From NCBI GenBank assembly GCA_019449415.1, contig JAGRPP010000012.1, positions 1 to 64,000 of the forward strand: 64,000 nt of DNA. The letters run 5' to 3'. The stretch comes from Geothrix sp. Lineage in GTDB: Bacteria; Acidobacteriota; Holophagae; Holophagales; Holophagaceae. Below, one piece after another: positions 46,073 to 55,522 of the stretch. Both the position numbers and the translations under genes were made by a program. Each line of letters starts with the position of its first letter. Position 1 is the stretch's first letter. The notes beneath the pieces were generated by a model. It was not told where the DNA came from. It was given only the letters and a program-made list of their open reading frames with translations, and searched no databases.

Positions 46073-48124
46073 CTACCAGATCTTCACGCGGTCCGCGGGA
46101 GCCAGGTAGAGGGCCTGGCCGGGTTTCACCTGGAAGGCCGGGTACCAGGCATCGAGGTTCCGCGCGGTGGCAGGCCGGAAGGGGGCGGGGGCATGACCGT
46201 CCGTGAGGATCTGCTGGCGAAGCAGGGGCTCGCGGGCCTTCTCGCGCCAGCTTTGGGCATAGCTGAGGAAGAACTGCTGATCTCCGGTCAGGCCCTGCAC
46301 CACCGGCGCCTCCCGGCCCCCCAGGGACAGGCGGTAGGCGTCATAGGCGGCGGCGAGGCCCGCCACATCCGCGATGTTCTCGCCGAGGGTCTGTCGTCCC
46401 TTGATGTGCAAGCCGGGGAAGGGTTCGTAGGCGTCGAACTGCTTGACCAGCTGGTCGGCGGAGGCCTCGAAGTGCTTCAGGTCCTCCGGCGTCCACCAGT
46501 TGTTCAGCTTGCCGGTGGCGTCGAAGAGGGAGCCCGAGTCGTCGAAGCTGTGGCTGATTTCGTGGCCGATGACGGCCCCGATGGCGCCGTAGTCCATGAC
46601 CATGGGGCGCCTGGGATCGAAATAGGGGGGCTGCAGGATGGCCGCCGGGAAGTTGAGGGCGTTCATGACGGGCAGGTTCACGGCATTCACGGTCTGGGGC
46701 GTCATCACCCACTCGGTGCGGTCGATGGGCCGGCCCAGCTTGCGCAGGTTCCGGGCGTACTCGAAGCGCTCGGCGCGCTCGGCGTTCCCGAAGGCATCGC
46801 CAGCCACGATCTGGAGGCCGCGGTAGTCCTGCCAGCGGTCGGGGTAGCCGACGCCCACCTTGAGGGCGTCCAGCTTGGCCGAGGCCTTGGCCTTGGTGGC
46901 GGGCGACATCCAGGTCAGCGCCTCGATGCGGGCGCGGAAGGCGTCCTTGATCTTGGCCACCATGTGCTGGGCCCGGGCCTTCTCGGAGGGCGGGAAGTAT
47001 TTGGCCACATAGGCTTTGCCGACGGCCTCGCCCAGTGCCTGGTTCGTGAGGGCCACGCCGTAGACCCAGCGCTCCCGAGGTTTTGAAGCGCCGCTCAGCA
47101 CCCGGCCGTAGAAAGCGAAGGACTGGTCCGCCACGGCCTTGGGGAGTACCCGGGCCCGGTGCTGGAGGGCGTGGAAGGTGAGGTAGTCCTTCCAGGTGTC
47201 GAGGGGCACCTCCGCGGTCAGGGCGGAGAGGCCCGTGAAGGCGCCGGGCTGCCAGACCACGAACACTTCGGGCTGCTTCAGCTCTGCGGCAGCGAAGAAG
47301 GTCTCCCAGTCCAGGCCCGGGGCCTTGGTGCCGAAGTCGGCCCGCTTCCAGTGGTTGTTCCCCTTCAGCACATCGCCCGAATCCTCCCGGCTGGCGTGGA
47401 CCTTGGCCATGCGGGTCTCCAGGTCCATCACGGCAGCGGCGCGCCGCTCGCCATCGGGCAGGCCTGCGAGCTTCAGCATGGCCGCCACATGGGCCTGGTA
47501 CTGGGCGCGGACGGTCGCCATGCCTTCGGCAGGATCGAGGTAGTAGCTCCGTTCGGGCATCCCCAGGCCGCCCTGCAGGAGGAAGGGGGCATAGCGGGTG
47601 GGCTCGTCCAGATCCTGGGCCACCCACAAACCGAAGAGGTTGGCGGTGTCGATGTGGGTGGCGTTCAGCACATCCACATCGGCCCGGAGGGTGGTGCCGA
47701 GGTAGCGGGCCAGGTCCTTGCGGTCCTGGATGGCGCCGATGGCCTGGAAGGTGGGCTTGAGAGGGCTGAGCCCCTTCGCCTCGATGGCCTTCTCGTTCAT
47801 GAAGCTGGTGTAGCAGTCGCCGATCTTGCGGAGGTCCGACCCGGCGGGGGCCTTGGAGGCCGTGGCGGTCTTGATGAGGGCGGCCGTGCGGCGGTCCGTG
47901 AGATCGGCCACCTCGTGCCCGATGCCGTAGGAGCCCCGGTCCGCGGGGATCTCCGTCCGCTTCACCCAGGCGCCGTTCGCATAGGCGAAGAAGTCATCGC
48001 CGGGGGCCACTGTGCGGTCCATGCCTGCCAGATCGAGGCCGTGGACTGGGTCAGCCTTGGGCGGAGCCGCCACGAGGGCTGAGACCGCGAGACACAGGGA
48101 AAGGAGGGGCAAAGATCTGCGCAT
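46073..48124 (-). CDS. M13 family (neprilysin-like) metallopeptidase, exported
   Basis: A 683-residue secreted or periplasmic oligopeptidase. Signal peptide LPLLSLCLAVSALVA. The N-terminal M13 domain starts GLDLAGMDRTVAPGDDFFAYANGAWVKRTEIPADRGSYG. The zinc site is GHEISHSFDD (His521, Glu522, His525) with Glu582 in GENIADVAG. NAVNLPVMNALNFPAAILQPPYFD is typical, and the end RVKIW matches the conserved C-terminal Trp. GAGG lies upstream of the chosen ATG. Confidence 0.94.
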   Translation of the reverse strand: MRRSLPLLSLCLAVSALVAAPPKADPVHGLDLAGMDRTVAPGDDFFAYANGAWVKRTEIPADRGSYGIGHEVADLTDRRTAALIKTATASKAPAGSDLRKIGDCYTSFMNEKAIEAKGLSPLKPTFQAIGAIQDRKDLARYLGTTLRADVDVLNATHIDTANLFGLWVAQDLDEPTRYAPFLLQGGLGMPERSYYLDPAEGMATVRAQYQAHVAAMLKLAGLPDGERRAAAVMDLETRMAKVHASREDSGDVLKGNNHWKRADFGTKAPGLDWETFFAAAELKQPEVFVVWQPGAFTGLSALTAEVPLDTWKDYLTFHALQHRARVLPKAVADQSFAFYGRVLSGASKPRERWVYGVALTNQALGEAVGKAYVAKYFPPSEKARAQHMVAKIKDAFRARIEALTWMSPATKAKASAKLDALKVGVGYPDRWQDYRGLQIVAGDAFGNAERAERFEYARNLRKLGRPIDRTEWVMTPQTVNAVNLPVMNALNFPAAILQPPYFDPRRPMVMDYGAIGAVIGHEISHSFDDSGSLFDATGKLNNWWTPEDLKHFEASADQLVKQFDAYEPFPGLHIKGRQTLGENIADVAGLAAAYDAYRLSLGGREAPVVQGLTGDQQFFLSYAQSWREKAREPLLRQQILTDGHAPAPFRPATARNLDAWYPAFQVKPGQALYLAPADRVKIW

Positions 48125-48179
48125 GGAGTACCTCAAGACCCTCCAGGGTGGACCGAAAGGCCCGCCACGGGAAGATCCT

Positions 48180-48213
48180 GGGCCGGAAGGGGCGAATCCA
48201 CCCCTTCCGGCCC
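48180..48213 (-). terminator. Hairpin after the LysM gene
   Basis: A perfect 13 bp stem (GGGCCGGAAGGGG) with an eight-base loop lies between the LysM gene stop and the M13 gene start. No T-tract follows. Confidence 0.5.
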
Positions 48214-48269
48214 GGGAGTCGAGGATCATGCGGATGCCCCGGTGGCGGTCAGCCGGGGCCGATGGAACC

Positions 48270-48665
48270 TCAGTCGAGCGGAACGCGGAGCGTCTGGCCC
48301 ACCTGGATCTGATTGGGATCGCTGAGCTGGTCCTGGTTCGCCTCGAAGATGCGCATGTAGGCGCTTGCGTCGCCATAGAAGCGCTTGGCGATCTTGGAGA
48401 GCGAATCCCCTGGATGGACTTCGTAGGTGGCTTCCTTGGGCGCCAGAGCCGCGTTCACATCGATGTCGCAGGTCACGTCATCCACGTTGGGGTTCACGGT
48501 TTTCAGGGCGTCCCAGACCGCGTTCTTCAGCTGCTCAGAGCCTGCGGTCGCCTTCAGGAACAGCTTGTCGTCCTGCAGGTGGAGGTTGTGGACCTGGAAC
48601 CCAGGGCCGTTCACGATGCTCAGGGCCGGCGAATAAGCGGACTTCAGAAGTTCGAAGCGATCCAT
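48270..48665 (-). CDS. LysM domain protein (YgaU/Kbp-like)
   Basis: A 131-residue protein. The N-terminal region (VHNLHLQDDKLFLKATAGSEQLKNAVWDALKTVNPNVDDVTCDIDV) resembles a BON domain. The C-terminal LysM motif is ATYEVHPGDSLSKIAKRFYGDASAYMRIFEANQDQLSDPNQIQVGQTLRVP. This BON-LysM layout is that of E. coli Kbp/YgaU, a cytoplasmic potassium-binding stress protein. AAGGAGG lies six bases before MDRFELL. No signal peptide. Confidence 0.88.
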   Translation of the reverse strand: MDRFELLKSAYSPALSIVNGPGFQVHNLHLQDDKLFLKATAGSEQLKNAVWDALKTVNPNVDDVTCDIDVNAALAPKEATYEVHPGDSLSKIAKRFYGDASAYMRIFEANQDQLSDPNQIQVGQTLRVPLD

Positions 48666-48753
48666 GGTGTGCCTCCTTGGGAAGGGTTGGGATGGGACGC
48701 CAAGTGTAGTCCCGGAAGATCGCCACGGGTCCACTACTTGTGAAGGATCAGGC

Positions 48754-49698
48754 TCAGGAGGTGGCCGGAACGGCGGGAAGCGCGTGGCGCCAATCTCGTC
48801 CCACGAGCAGGAGCTGGGGCTTTCCGTCCAGGAGGAACACGGCGGAATCCCACAGGAACCCTGGGAAGGTGCGGGCAGGGCCGGGAGCCGGGTCGAAGGG
48901 GAGGCTGCGGGTCCGGAACCAGCGCCGGTAGACCAGGTGCCAGCGGCCCTCGGCGCCTACGAGGAAGGCGCCGTGGAACCGGGGCAGCCCCTTCACCCGG
49001 CGCGCGAAACAAGGCAGGATCTGGCTCGTGTTCGTCGGCGCCAATTCCAGTGCCTTCAGTTCCACCCAAGGAGGAATCTCATCGCGATCCCCGCGTCCGA
49101 ACAGGGAGCGCAAGGCGCCGCGGAAGCCCGTGAGCACGAAGGCCAGGGCCCGCATCAGCAGCGGCAGGAGAAGGGCGGTGGCCACCAGCACCGCACCGAG
49201 CACGGGCAGGGCGATGGCGGGGTGGCTGTAGGCCAGGGCCAGCAGGGCGGCCACGCCCACATCCTCCGCCACGCTGAGGACGCTGTGGCTAGCGGGTTCG
49301 GGCGCGGTGTGGGCCAGGAGCCGCACACCCATCTTGCTGCCGTGGGTGCCCAGGGCGATGGTGCCGCCGGCCAGCATGGCCACCACCTTGGCTGCGGGAT
49401 GCAGCTCGCCCGCCGCGCCCAGGGCCAGCAGGGCGCCACCCAGAGGCCGGATGAAGGTGTGCAGGCCGTCCCAGATCGGGGTGATGAAGGGCACCTTGTC
49501 CGCCGCGAATTCCAGAAGGAACAGCAGGGCTGCGGCGCCCAGCACCACCGGGTGGCTCAGGATCGCCAAGTCCACTGGTAATCCGTGGATCCAGCCAAAG
49601 CGCTGCCCCGCGCCCACCAGGAGCACCGTGAGGTAGAGGTTGATGCCGGAGACGGTGGAAAGGCCGAGGATGGCCGCCAGGGTCTGCAGCGGTCCCAT
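48754..49698 (-). CDS. DUF4126 membrane protein
   Basis: A 314-residue protein. Residues 1-200 carry about five hydrophobic segments: TLAAILGLSTVSGINLYLTVLLVGAGQRFG, VVLGAAALLFLLEFAADKVPFITPIWDGLHTFIRPLGGALLALG, VVAMLAGGTIALGTHGSKMGVRLLAHTAPEPASHSVLSVAEDVGVA. These are DUF4126 signatures. The soluble C-terminal 100 residues carry PWVELKALELAPTNTSQILPCFARRVKGLP. Its start overlaps the upstream stop by one base (TGATG). Function unknown. Confidence 0.82.
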   Translation of the reverse strand: MGPLQTLAAILGLSTVSGINLYLTVLLVGAGQRFGWIHGLPVDLAILSHPVVLGAAALLFLLEFAADKVPFITPIWDGLHTFIRPLGGALLALGAAGELHPAAKVVAMLAGGTIALGTHGSKMGVRLLAHTAPEPASHSVLSVAEDVGVAALLALAYSHPAIALPVLGAVLVATALLLPLLMRALAFVLTGFRGALRSLFGRGDRDEIPPWVELKALELAPTNTSQILPCFARRVKGLPRFHGAFLVGAEGRWHLVYRRWFRTRSLPFDPAPGPARTFPGFLWDSAVFLLDGKPQLLLVGRDWRHALPAVPATS

Positions 49699-49952
49699 CA
49701 GGCGGTAAACCGCTTGTAGAGGTGGTAGATGCCCAGCAGGATCACCGCGCCCACCACGGACACGATGAAGCCGGCGCTGGCCCCCTCCTTATAGAAGCCC
49801 ATGGCACGGCCGATCCAGGTACCCAGGAAGGACCCGGCGATGCCGAGGACCATGGTGATGATCCACCCGCCCGGATCCTTGCCGGGCATGACGAGCTTCG
49901 CCACGGCGCCGGCGATCAGACCGATGATGCAGGTCCAGATGAAGTGGAGCAT
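49698..49952 (-). CDS. GlsB/YeaQ/YmgE family membrane protein
   Basis: An 84-residue protein with three helices: FIWTCIIGLIAGAVAKLVMPGKDPGGWIITMVLGIAGSFLGTWIGRAMGF and FIVSVVGAVILLGIYHLYKRF. The GKDPGG loop between the first two is the family hallmark (often called transglycosylase-associated). It is associated with envelope stress in other bacteria. Translationally coupled to the DUF4126 gene. Confidence 0.92.
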   Translation of the reverse strand: MLHFIWTCIIGLIAGAVAKLVMPGKDPGGWIITMVLGIAGSFLGTWIGRAMGFYKEGASAGFIVSVVGAVILLGIYHLYKRFTA

Positions 49953-50142
49953 GCAAACCTCCTGGTTGGGTTGGGGTTGATGCAGCCACCTTAGGCTTCG
50001 GATCGGGCGGGGTCAATGCCTGACAGATCCCCTAAGTTTCGGCCGGGTGGACCGGGCATCGCTTTGAGAGGCGTTGAATTGAGGCCTTGCGGGAAGGCGG
50101 CAGCGGATGGACCCTGGGGCTCAACTTCTCAAGGAGGATGTC

Positions 50143-50547
50143 ATGGGTCTGATGGACATGGTGGGTGGCCTGCTGGGGCAGGGCGGCCAGGGGCAGGGAG
50201 GCCAGGCGCAAGGCAGTCCGCTCATGGGCGTGGTCATGGGCCTCATCCAGAACCATCCCGGGGGGATCCAGGGCCTTCTGGGCCAGCTCCAGGAAAAGGG
50301 GCTGGGGGACCAGGTGGCCTCGTGGATCGGCACGGGCGCGAACCAGCCCATCAGCGCCGAGCACATCCAGAATGCCCTGGGCTCGGACCAGGTGCAGCAG
50401 CTGGCCGGTCAGCTGGGCGTCTCCAACGACGAGGCCGCCTCGGGCCTGGCCAGCGTTCTGCCCCAGGTGGTGGACAAGCTCAGTCCCGAGGGCAACCTGC
50501 CCGAGGGGGGGAATGTCATGAACCTCTTGAAGGGGTTCCTCGGCTGA
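50143..50547 (+). CDS. YidB family (DUF937) protein
   Basis: A 134-residue protein. It has a Gly/Gln-rich N-terminus (GGLLGQGGQGQGGQAQGS), then VVMGLIQNHPGGIQGLLGQLQEKGLGDQVASWIGTGANQPISAEHIQNALGSDQVQQLAGQLGVSNDEAASGLASVLPQVVDKLSPEG, the complete YidB/DUF937 domain. AAGGAGG lies five bases before MGLMDM. A 7 bp hairpin (50556-50574) follows the stop. Function unknown. Confidence 0.88.
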   Translation: MGLMDMVGGLLGQGGQGQGGQAQGSPLMGVVMGLIQNHPGGIQGLLGQLQEKGLGDQVASWIGTGANQPISAEHIQNALGSDQVQQLAGQLGVSNDEAASGLASVLPQVVDKLSPEGNLPEGGNVMNLLKGFLG

Positions 50548-50620
50548 GGGCCGGCTGACCCCAGCCGGGGGTCATTGACCCGGGAGAAGGCGAGAGGCAT
50601 GGTGGAGGGGTCTTCCCATC

Positions 50621-53600
50621 ATGCCTCGTCTTCTTATGGATGGACCCATGACCCGTCGACCTTCCTCCCTGAACCCCCTGGCCTTGGTGATGGCCGCGGC
50701 CCTCGTTCAGCCGCTCCCGGCCGTGGATCTCCAGGACACCCGGCTGGTGGCCCAGCCTGCCCTGAGCGCCCGGCAGGTGGCTTTCCTCTACGCGGGGGAC
50801 CTGTGGACCTGCGCCCCGGACGGTGGGGCCGCGAAGCGCCTCACCACCCGCGGCGGCTGCGTGGGCACGCCCCGTTTCAGCCCCGATGGAACCTGGATCG
50901 CCTACACGGCGGCGCTGGAGGGGAATGCCGATGTCTGGGTGATACCCGCGGCTGGCGGCGAGCCCCGGCGCCTCACCTGGCACCCTGGCGCCGATGTGGT
51001 GCAGGACTGGACGCCGGATGGCCGGGCCGTGCTGTTCACCTCGGGCCGCTCGGTGCACACGACGCGCTACACCCAGCTCTTCACGGTGCCCCTCGCCGGG
51101 GGCATGCCCACCCAGCTGCCCATCCCCAATGCGGCCCGGGCCTCGTACTCGCCGGACGGCAGCCACATCGTCTACAACCCGCTGTCCGATGCCTTCCGCC
51201 AGTGGAAGCACTACCGCGGAGGCACCGCCTCGCGGCTCTGGATCTACCGGGTCAAGGACCATGAGGTCGTCCAGATCCCCCAACCTGAGGGCCGTTGCAA
51301 CGACATCGACCCCATGTGGATCGGCGGGAAGGTCTACTTCGTGTCCGACCGGGCGGGCGAATTCAACCTCTTCAGCTACGACCTGGCCACGAAGGCGGTC
51401 GCGCAGCTGACGACGCATACGGACTTCCCCATCCTGGCCGCTAGCCACGGTGCGGGCCGGATCGTCTATGAGCAGGCGGGCTGGCTCCATCGGTTCGATC
51501 CCGCCACCGGCCAGAGCACCCGTCTGAAGGTGGCCGTGGCGGCGGACCTGCCCGAGGCCCGGAGCCGCTGGGCCACCGGTGCGAAGTGGGCGAGCAACCT
51601 GGAACTCTCGCCTTCCGGCAGCCGGGTGGCGGTGGAATACCGGGGCGAGATCCTGAGCGTTCCGGCGGAGAAGGGGGATGCCCGCAACCTGACGAACGCG
51701 CCGGGAACCCACGAACGGAACCCCGCCTGGTCCCCGGATGGGAAGTCCCTCGCCTACCTGTCGGACGCCGGGGGCGAGTACGCCCTCAAGGTGCAGGCGC
51801 AAGATGGCAAGGGCGAGGTGCGGTCGTTCGCCCTGAAGGGGGCGGGCTTCTACGACAACCTCAAGTGGTCGCCGGACGGGAAGAAGATCGCCTACACCGA
51901 CAACGCCCTCGCGCTGCGGATCCTCGACCTGGGCACCGGCGCCGTGAAGGCCGTCTCCAGCGAGGTGCTCTACACGCCCGCGCCCACCCTCAACCACAGC
52001 TGGTCACCGGATTCCCGGTTCCTGGCCTACACCCGCAACACGGAATCCGGGATGCTGCGCATCCATGTGTACGCGGTGGAGGAGGACAAATCCACGGCCC
52101 TGACGGATGGCCTGGCCGACGCCAGCGACCCGGTCTTCGACCGCAGCGGCAAGTACCTCTACTTCACCGCCAGCACCGACGCCGGGCCGGTGCGGGACTG
52201 GTTCGCCCAGTCCAATGCCGATGCCCTCATGCGGGGGAACCTCTACCTGATGGTGCTGGCCAAGGACACCCCTTCGCCCCTGGCCAAGGAGAGCGACGAA
52301 GAGGGCGGGGCCACCAAGACCGAGGAGAAGAACGCCAAGGCCGAGGAGAAGAATGGCAAGTCTGAGGACAAGAAGGGCGTCAAGGCCGAGGTGAAGGTCC
52401 GCATCGATTTCGACGGCCTGGCCGAGCGCATCGTGCCCATCGAGGTCGCCAAGACAGCCTTCTTCACGGACCTGCAGGCCGGCGAGGCCGGCACGCTCTT
52501 CTACCTCCGCCAGACCGGCGGCGCGAACCGCTTCAATCGGAGCGAGTCCATGGCCCTCTGCCGCTTCGATCTGAAGAAGCGGGAGGAGACCGTCCTGGTG
52601 GAAAAGGCCGATGGCTACGGTCTCTCCGCCGACGGCAAGAAGGCCCTCTACCGGCTGCGGGACGCGGTGACGATCATCCCCACCGCCGGCAAGCCCGAGC
52701 CCGGCAAGGGCAAGGTGGCGCTGGAAGGCCTGCAGGTGAAGGTGGAGCCCCGGCAGGAATGGGCCCAGATCCTCGACGAGGTCTGGCGCATCAACCGCGA
52801 CTTCTTCTATGCCCCCAACATGCACGGCGCGGACTGGAAGGCCATGAAGGCCAAGTACGCGGCCTTCCTGCCCGACCTGGGCACGCGGGCCGACCTGAAC
52901 CGGGTCATCCAGTGGATGTGTTCTGAGCTGGCGGTGGGCCATCACCGCGGCGGCGGCGGCGACCTGCCCGATGCCGGCAAGCCCGTCCCGGGCGGCCTGC
53001 TGGGCGCGGATGTGGAGGTGGCCAACGGCCGCTACCGGTTCGCGAAGATCCTCGGCGGCCTGAACTGGAGCCCCGAGCTGCGCTCGCCCCTCACGGAGCC
53101 GGGCGTGAATGTGAAGCCGGGCGACTATCTGCTGGCAGTGAACGGCCGCGACCTGAAGGCGCCCGAGAATCTCTACGCCCGGTTCGAGAACACGGCCGGC
53201 AAGCTGGTGGAACTCACCGTGGGCGGCGATCCCGCGGGCAAGGATGCGCGGACGGTCAGCGTGGTGCCGGTGGGAAGCGAAGCGGGCCTGCGCAACCGGG
53301 ACTGGGTGGAGGGGAACCTCCGCAAGGTCCAGGCGGCCACCGAGGGCCGCGTGGCCTATGTCTATGTGCCGAACACCACCACCCTGGGCCACACCTACTT
53401 CAAGCGCTACTTCTATCCCCAGGCGCAGAAGGAGGCCGTGATCATCGACGAGCGCTACAACGGCGGCGGCCAGGTGGCGGACTACTACATCGACCTGCTC
53501 CGCCGGCCCTTCACCGCCATGTGGGCCATGCGCTACGGCCAGGACCTGAAGTCACCCCAGGCCTCCATCCAGGGCCCCAAGGTCATGCTGGTGGACGAGA

Positions 53601-53947
53601 CCGCCGGCTCCGGGGGCGACCTGCTGCCCTGGATGTTCCGCAAGTTCGGCCTGGGACCCCTGGTGGGCCGGCCCACCTGGGGCGGGCTCGTGGGCATCCT
53701 GGGCTTCCCCACGCTCATGGACGGCGGCACCATCACCGCCCCCAACCTGGCCATCTGGACCGAGAAGGGCTGGGTGGTGGAGAACGAGGGCGTGGCGCCG
53801 GACATCGAGGTGGAGCAGCTGCCCAAGGACATCATCGCCGGCCGCGATCCCCAGCTGGAGAAGGCCATCGAGCTCATGAAGGCCGAGTTGAAGAAGAACC
53901 CGCCGCAGAAGCTGCAACGCCCGCCCTATCCGGTGCGGACGAAATAG
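50621..53947 (+). CDS. Tricorn-like S41 family serine protease, exported
   Basis: A protein of up to 1108 residues. A signal peptide ends near LPAVDL, then beta-propeller WD40-like repeats (many SPDG motifs, residues 50-540) follow. A Lys/Glu-rich insert (about 555-590), a second propeller portion and the protease part come next. The protease part has SELAVGHHRGGGG (active-site His region), a PDZ-like region and the nucleophile loop DETAGSGGD (Ser997). In Thermoplasma tricorn a Ser precedes the active His; here Gly does. Start alternatives exist at 50621 and 50648, and the latter gives a tighter signal peptide. Confidence 0.9.
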   Translation: MPRLLMDGPMTRRPSSLNPLALVMAAALVQPLPAVDLQDTRLVAQPALSARQVAFLYAGDLWTCAPDGGAAKRLTTRGGCVGTPRFSPDGTWIAYTAALEGNADVWVIPAAGGEPRRLTWHPGADVVQDWTPDGRAVLFTSGRSVHTTRYTQLFTVPLAGGMPTQLPIPNAARASYSPDGSHIVYNPLSDAFRQWKHYRGGTASRLWIYRVKDHEVVQIPQPEGRCNDIDPMWIGGKVYFVSDRAGEFNLFSYDLATKAVAQLTTHTDFPILAASHGAGRIVYEQAGWLHRFDPATGQSTRLKVAVAADLPEARSRWATGAKWASNLELSPSGSRVAVEYRGEILSVPAEKGDARNLTNAPGTHERNPAWSPDGKSLAYLSDAGGEYALKVQAQDGKGEVRSFALKGAGFYDNLKWSPDGKKIAYTDNALALRILDLGTGAVKAVSSEVLYTPAPTLNHSWSPDSRFLAYTRNTESGMLRIHVYAVEEDKSTALTDGLADASDPVFDRSGKYLYFTASTDAGPVRDWFAQSNADALMRGNLYLMVLAKDTPSPLAKESDEEGGATKTEEKNAKAEEKNGKSEDKKGVKAEVKVRIDFDGLAERIVPIEVAKTAFFTDLQAGEAGTLFYLRQTGGANRFNRSESMALCRFDLKKREETVLVEKADGYGLSADGKKALYRLRDAVTIIPTAGKPEPGKGKVALEGLQVKVEPRQEWAQILDEVWRINRDFFYAPNMHGADWKAMKAKYAAFLPDLGTRADLNRVIQWMCSELAVGHHRGGGGDLPDAGKPVPGGLLGADVEVANGRYRFAKILGGLNWSPELRSPLTEPGVNVKPGDYLLAVNGRDLKAPENLYARFENTAGKLVELTVGGDPAGKDARTVSVVPVGSEAGLRNRDWVEGNLRKVQAATEGRVAYVYVPNTTTLGHTYFKRYFYPQAQKEAVIIDERYNGGGQVADYYIDLLRRPFTAMWAMRYGQDLKSPQASIQGPKVMLVDETAGSGGDLLPWMFRKFGLGPLVGRPTWGGLVGILGFPTLMDGGTITAPNLAIWTEKGWVVENEGVAPDIEVEQLPKDIIAGRDPQLEKAIELMKAELKKNPPQKLQRPPYPVRTK

Positions 53948-54028
53948 GCCGTTCCCGTCGCGACCGATCCCCCCTCAGGCCCCCCTCCGGAGGGCCCGGG
54001 AGGGGCGGCCGGGCTTGATCTCATCCCC

Positions 54029-54577
54029 TCACAGCCGCAGCGCAGTCTCCGCGGCCATGGCGTCGCGTTCCTTCTGGTGGTCGAAGAGGACCAGATACCA
54101 GCCGAAGGCCGCGAGCAACGCGTGCCTGAACCGGGCGAAGGAGGTCAGGTTCAGGTCCACATCGCAACGCTCCAGTCCCGCGGGCGAGGTGAGGTCCCGC
54201 CCCGGGTAGGCATGGAGCCGGACCAGGGCGATGCCCCCGGGATCCAGGAAGGCTCCGCCGTCGGGGTGCCAGGTCCAGTCGAAGACGGCCCCGTCCAGGA
54301 ATTCGAGCTTCCCGTGCCGGAGGGCGTGGGGATGGAAGGTGGCCAGGTTCGTCTTCTCGCCCTCCTCGCGCAGGGTCACGGCCGGGGCCAGAAGACCCAG
54401 GTGCTTGAGGGTCCAGGAGCCTTCGGCCGTTTCGACGCGGGCCAGCGTGCGTTCCCCATCGAGGAAGGTGAGGGTGGCGAAGGTCTCGCCGTTCGCCTGC
54501 AACGCGAAGTCGGGCGGCGAGTAGCCTCCCCGCCGCCAGGCCAGGGAGGCGGCAGGGCATTCAGAGAGCGATCTCAT
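54029..54577 (-). CDS. Hypothetical protein, unknown function
   Basis: A 182-residue soluble protein without a signal peptide. Central part: FALQANGETFATLTFLDGERTLARVETAEGSWTLKHLG, followed by a beta-rich pattern with FDWTWHPDGGAFLDPGGIALVRLH. A hydrophobic C-terminal helix FRHALLAAFGWYLVLFDHQKERDAMAAE follows. The strand-rich core with a terminal helix is reminiscent of tubby/LURP-like folds, but this is a weak impression. A perfect palindrome lies 40 bases upstream. Confidence 0.6.
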   Translation of the reverse strand: MRSLSECPAASLAWRRGGYSPPDFALQANGETFATLTFLDGERTLARVETAEGSWTLKHLGLLAPAVTLREEGEKTNLATFHPHALRHGKLEFLDGAVFDWTWHPDGGAFLDPGGIALVRLHAYPGRDLTSPAGLERCDVDLNLTSFARFRHALLAAFGWYLVLFDHQKERDAMAAETALRL

Positions 54578-54616
54578 GGCATTCCCCTGTTCTCGCGGGG
54601 ATGCATCCGCGCAGGG

Positions 54617-54630
54617 GGAATGTACATTCC
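54617..54630. promoter_or_regulatory. 14 bp palindrome upstream of the hypothetical gene
   Basis: GGAATGTACATTCC is a perfect palindrome beside a larger imperfect dyad (54580-54620). Position and symmetry suggest a dimeric regulator site, or part of a terminator after the upstream SDR gene. Confidence 0.35.
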
Positions 54631-54665
54631 ACGGGGCGGTCGCGTCAGAGGCGCCGCCGAAAAAG

Positions 54666-55418
54666 TCACACCTGGATCACGCCCCCATCGAGGTTGAGAC
54701 ACTGACCCACCTGCATCGTGTTGGCGGGATCCAGCAGCCAGGCGATGCCGTGGGCGATCTCCTCCGGTTGGAAGAACCGCTTCACGGGCACGGCCGCCTC
54801 GGCCTGGGCCCGCGTCTGCGCTTCGGTCTGACCGGTGGCGGCGGCGATCTGGCGGAGGCCGGTCTGGGCCATGTCCGTGTCCACCCACCCAGGGGCCACG
54901 GCATTCACCACGATGCCCCGGTCGATGAGCTCGAGGGCCAGGGCCTTGGCGAGCCCGTGAACGCCATGCTTGGCGGCGCAGTAGGCCCCGTAGCCCGGCA
55001 CGCCGAAGCGGCCCAGGACGCTGGCCACCAGCACGATGCGCCCGCCGGGCCCCATGCGGGGGAGGAAGGCCCGCACGGTGTTCCAGGGCCCCGCCAGATC
55101 CGCGGCGAGGATCTGATCGAAGAGGGCATCGGAGTCGCCGTCCACGGGCGTCATGCCCGAGATGGCCGCCGCGGCCAGCAACCCATCCACCGGGCCGAGA
55201 TCCTTGGCCACGGCCGCCAGACGGGTGCGGTCCGTCACATCCGCCTCGTGGGTTTCCGCCGTGCCGCCGGCCTGCCGGACGGCGGCGGCGGCCTCGGCGA
55301 GCGCCACGGCGTCCCGTCCGAGAAGGATCAGATGGGCCGATTCCGTGCGGGCCAGGTGCAGCGCGCAGGCGCGACCCAGGCCGCGGGAACCGCCGGTGAT
55401 GAGGATGGTGCGGGTCAT
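54666..55418 (-). CDS. Short-chain dehydrogenase/reductase
   Basis: A 250-residue SDR: ILITGGSRGLGRACALHLA (cofactor loop), VDGLLAAAAIS, RIVLVASVLGRFGVPGYGAYCAAKHGVHGLAKALALEL (Ser, Tyr-xxx-Lys), NAVAPGWVDTDM, and MQVGQCLNLDGGVIQV. The third-strand NNAG motif is altered to AAAAIS. Substrate not predictable. It is transcribed towards the hypothetical gene, 88 bases away. Confidence 0.85.
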   Translation of the reverse strand: MTRTILITGGSRGLGRACALHLARTESAHLILLGRDAVALAEAAAAVRQAGGTAETHEADVTDRTRLAAVAKDLGPVDGLLAAAAISGMTPVDGDSDALFDQILAADLAGPWNTVRAFLPRMGPGGRIVLVASVLGRFGVPGYGAYCAAKHGVHGLAKALALELIDRGIVVNAVAPGWVDTDMAQTGLRQIAAATGQTEAQTRAQAEAAVPVKRFFQPEEIAHGIAWLLDPANTMQVGQCLNLDGGVIQV

Positions 55419-55522
55419 GGGACCTCCCTTGCAAGAGGGTGCCAGATCCGGACAGGACCGTGTACCGCCTGGTGGCGCGGGGGAACTGGAGGCCTATCTT
55501 TTAGGATTCACAGGAGAAAGCG

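Noticed and set aside
53948..54028. GC-rich dyad after the tricorn-like gene as a terminator
   Set aside because: CCCTCCGGAGGG pairs only over a few bases without a usable loop or T-tract.
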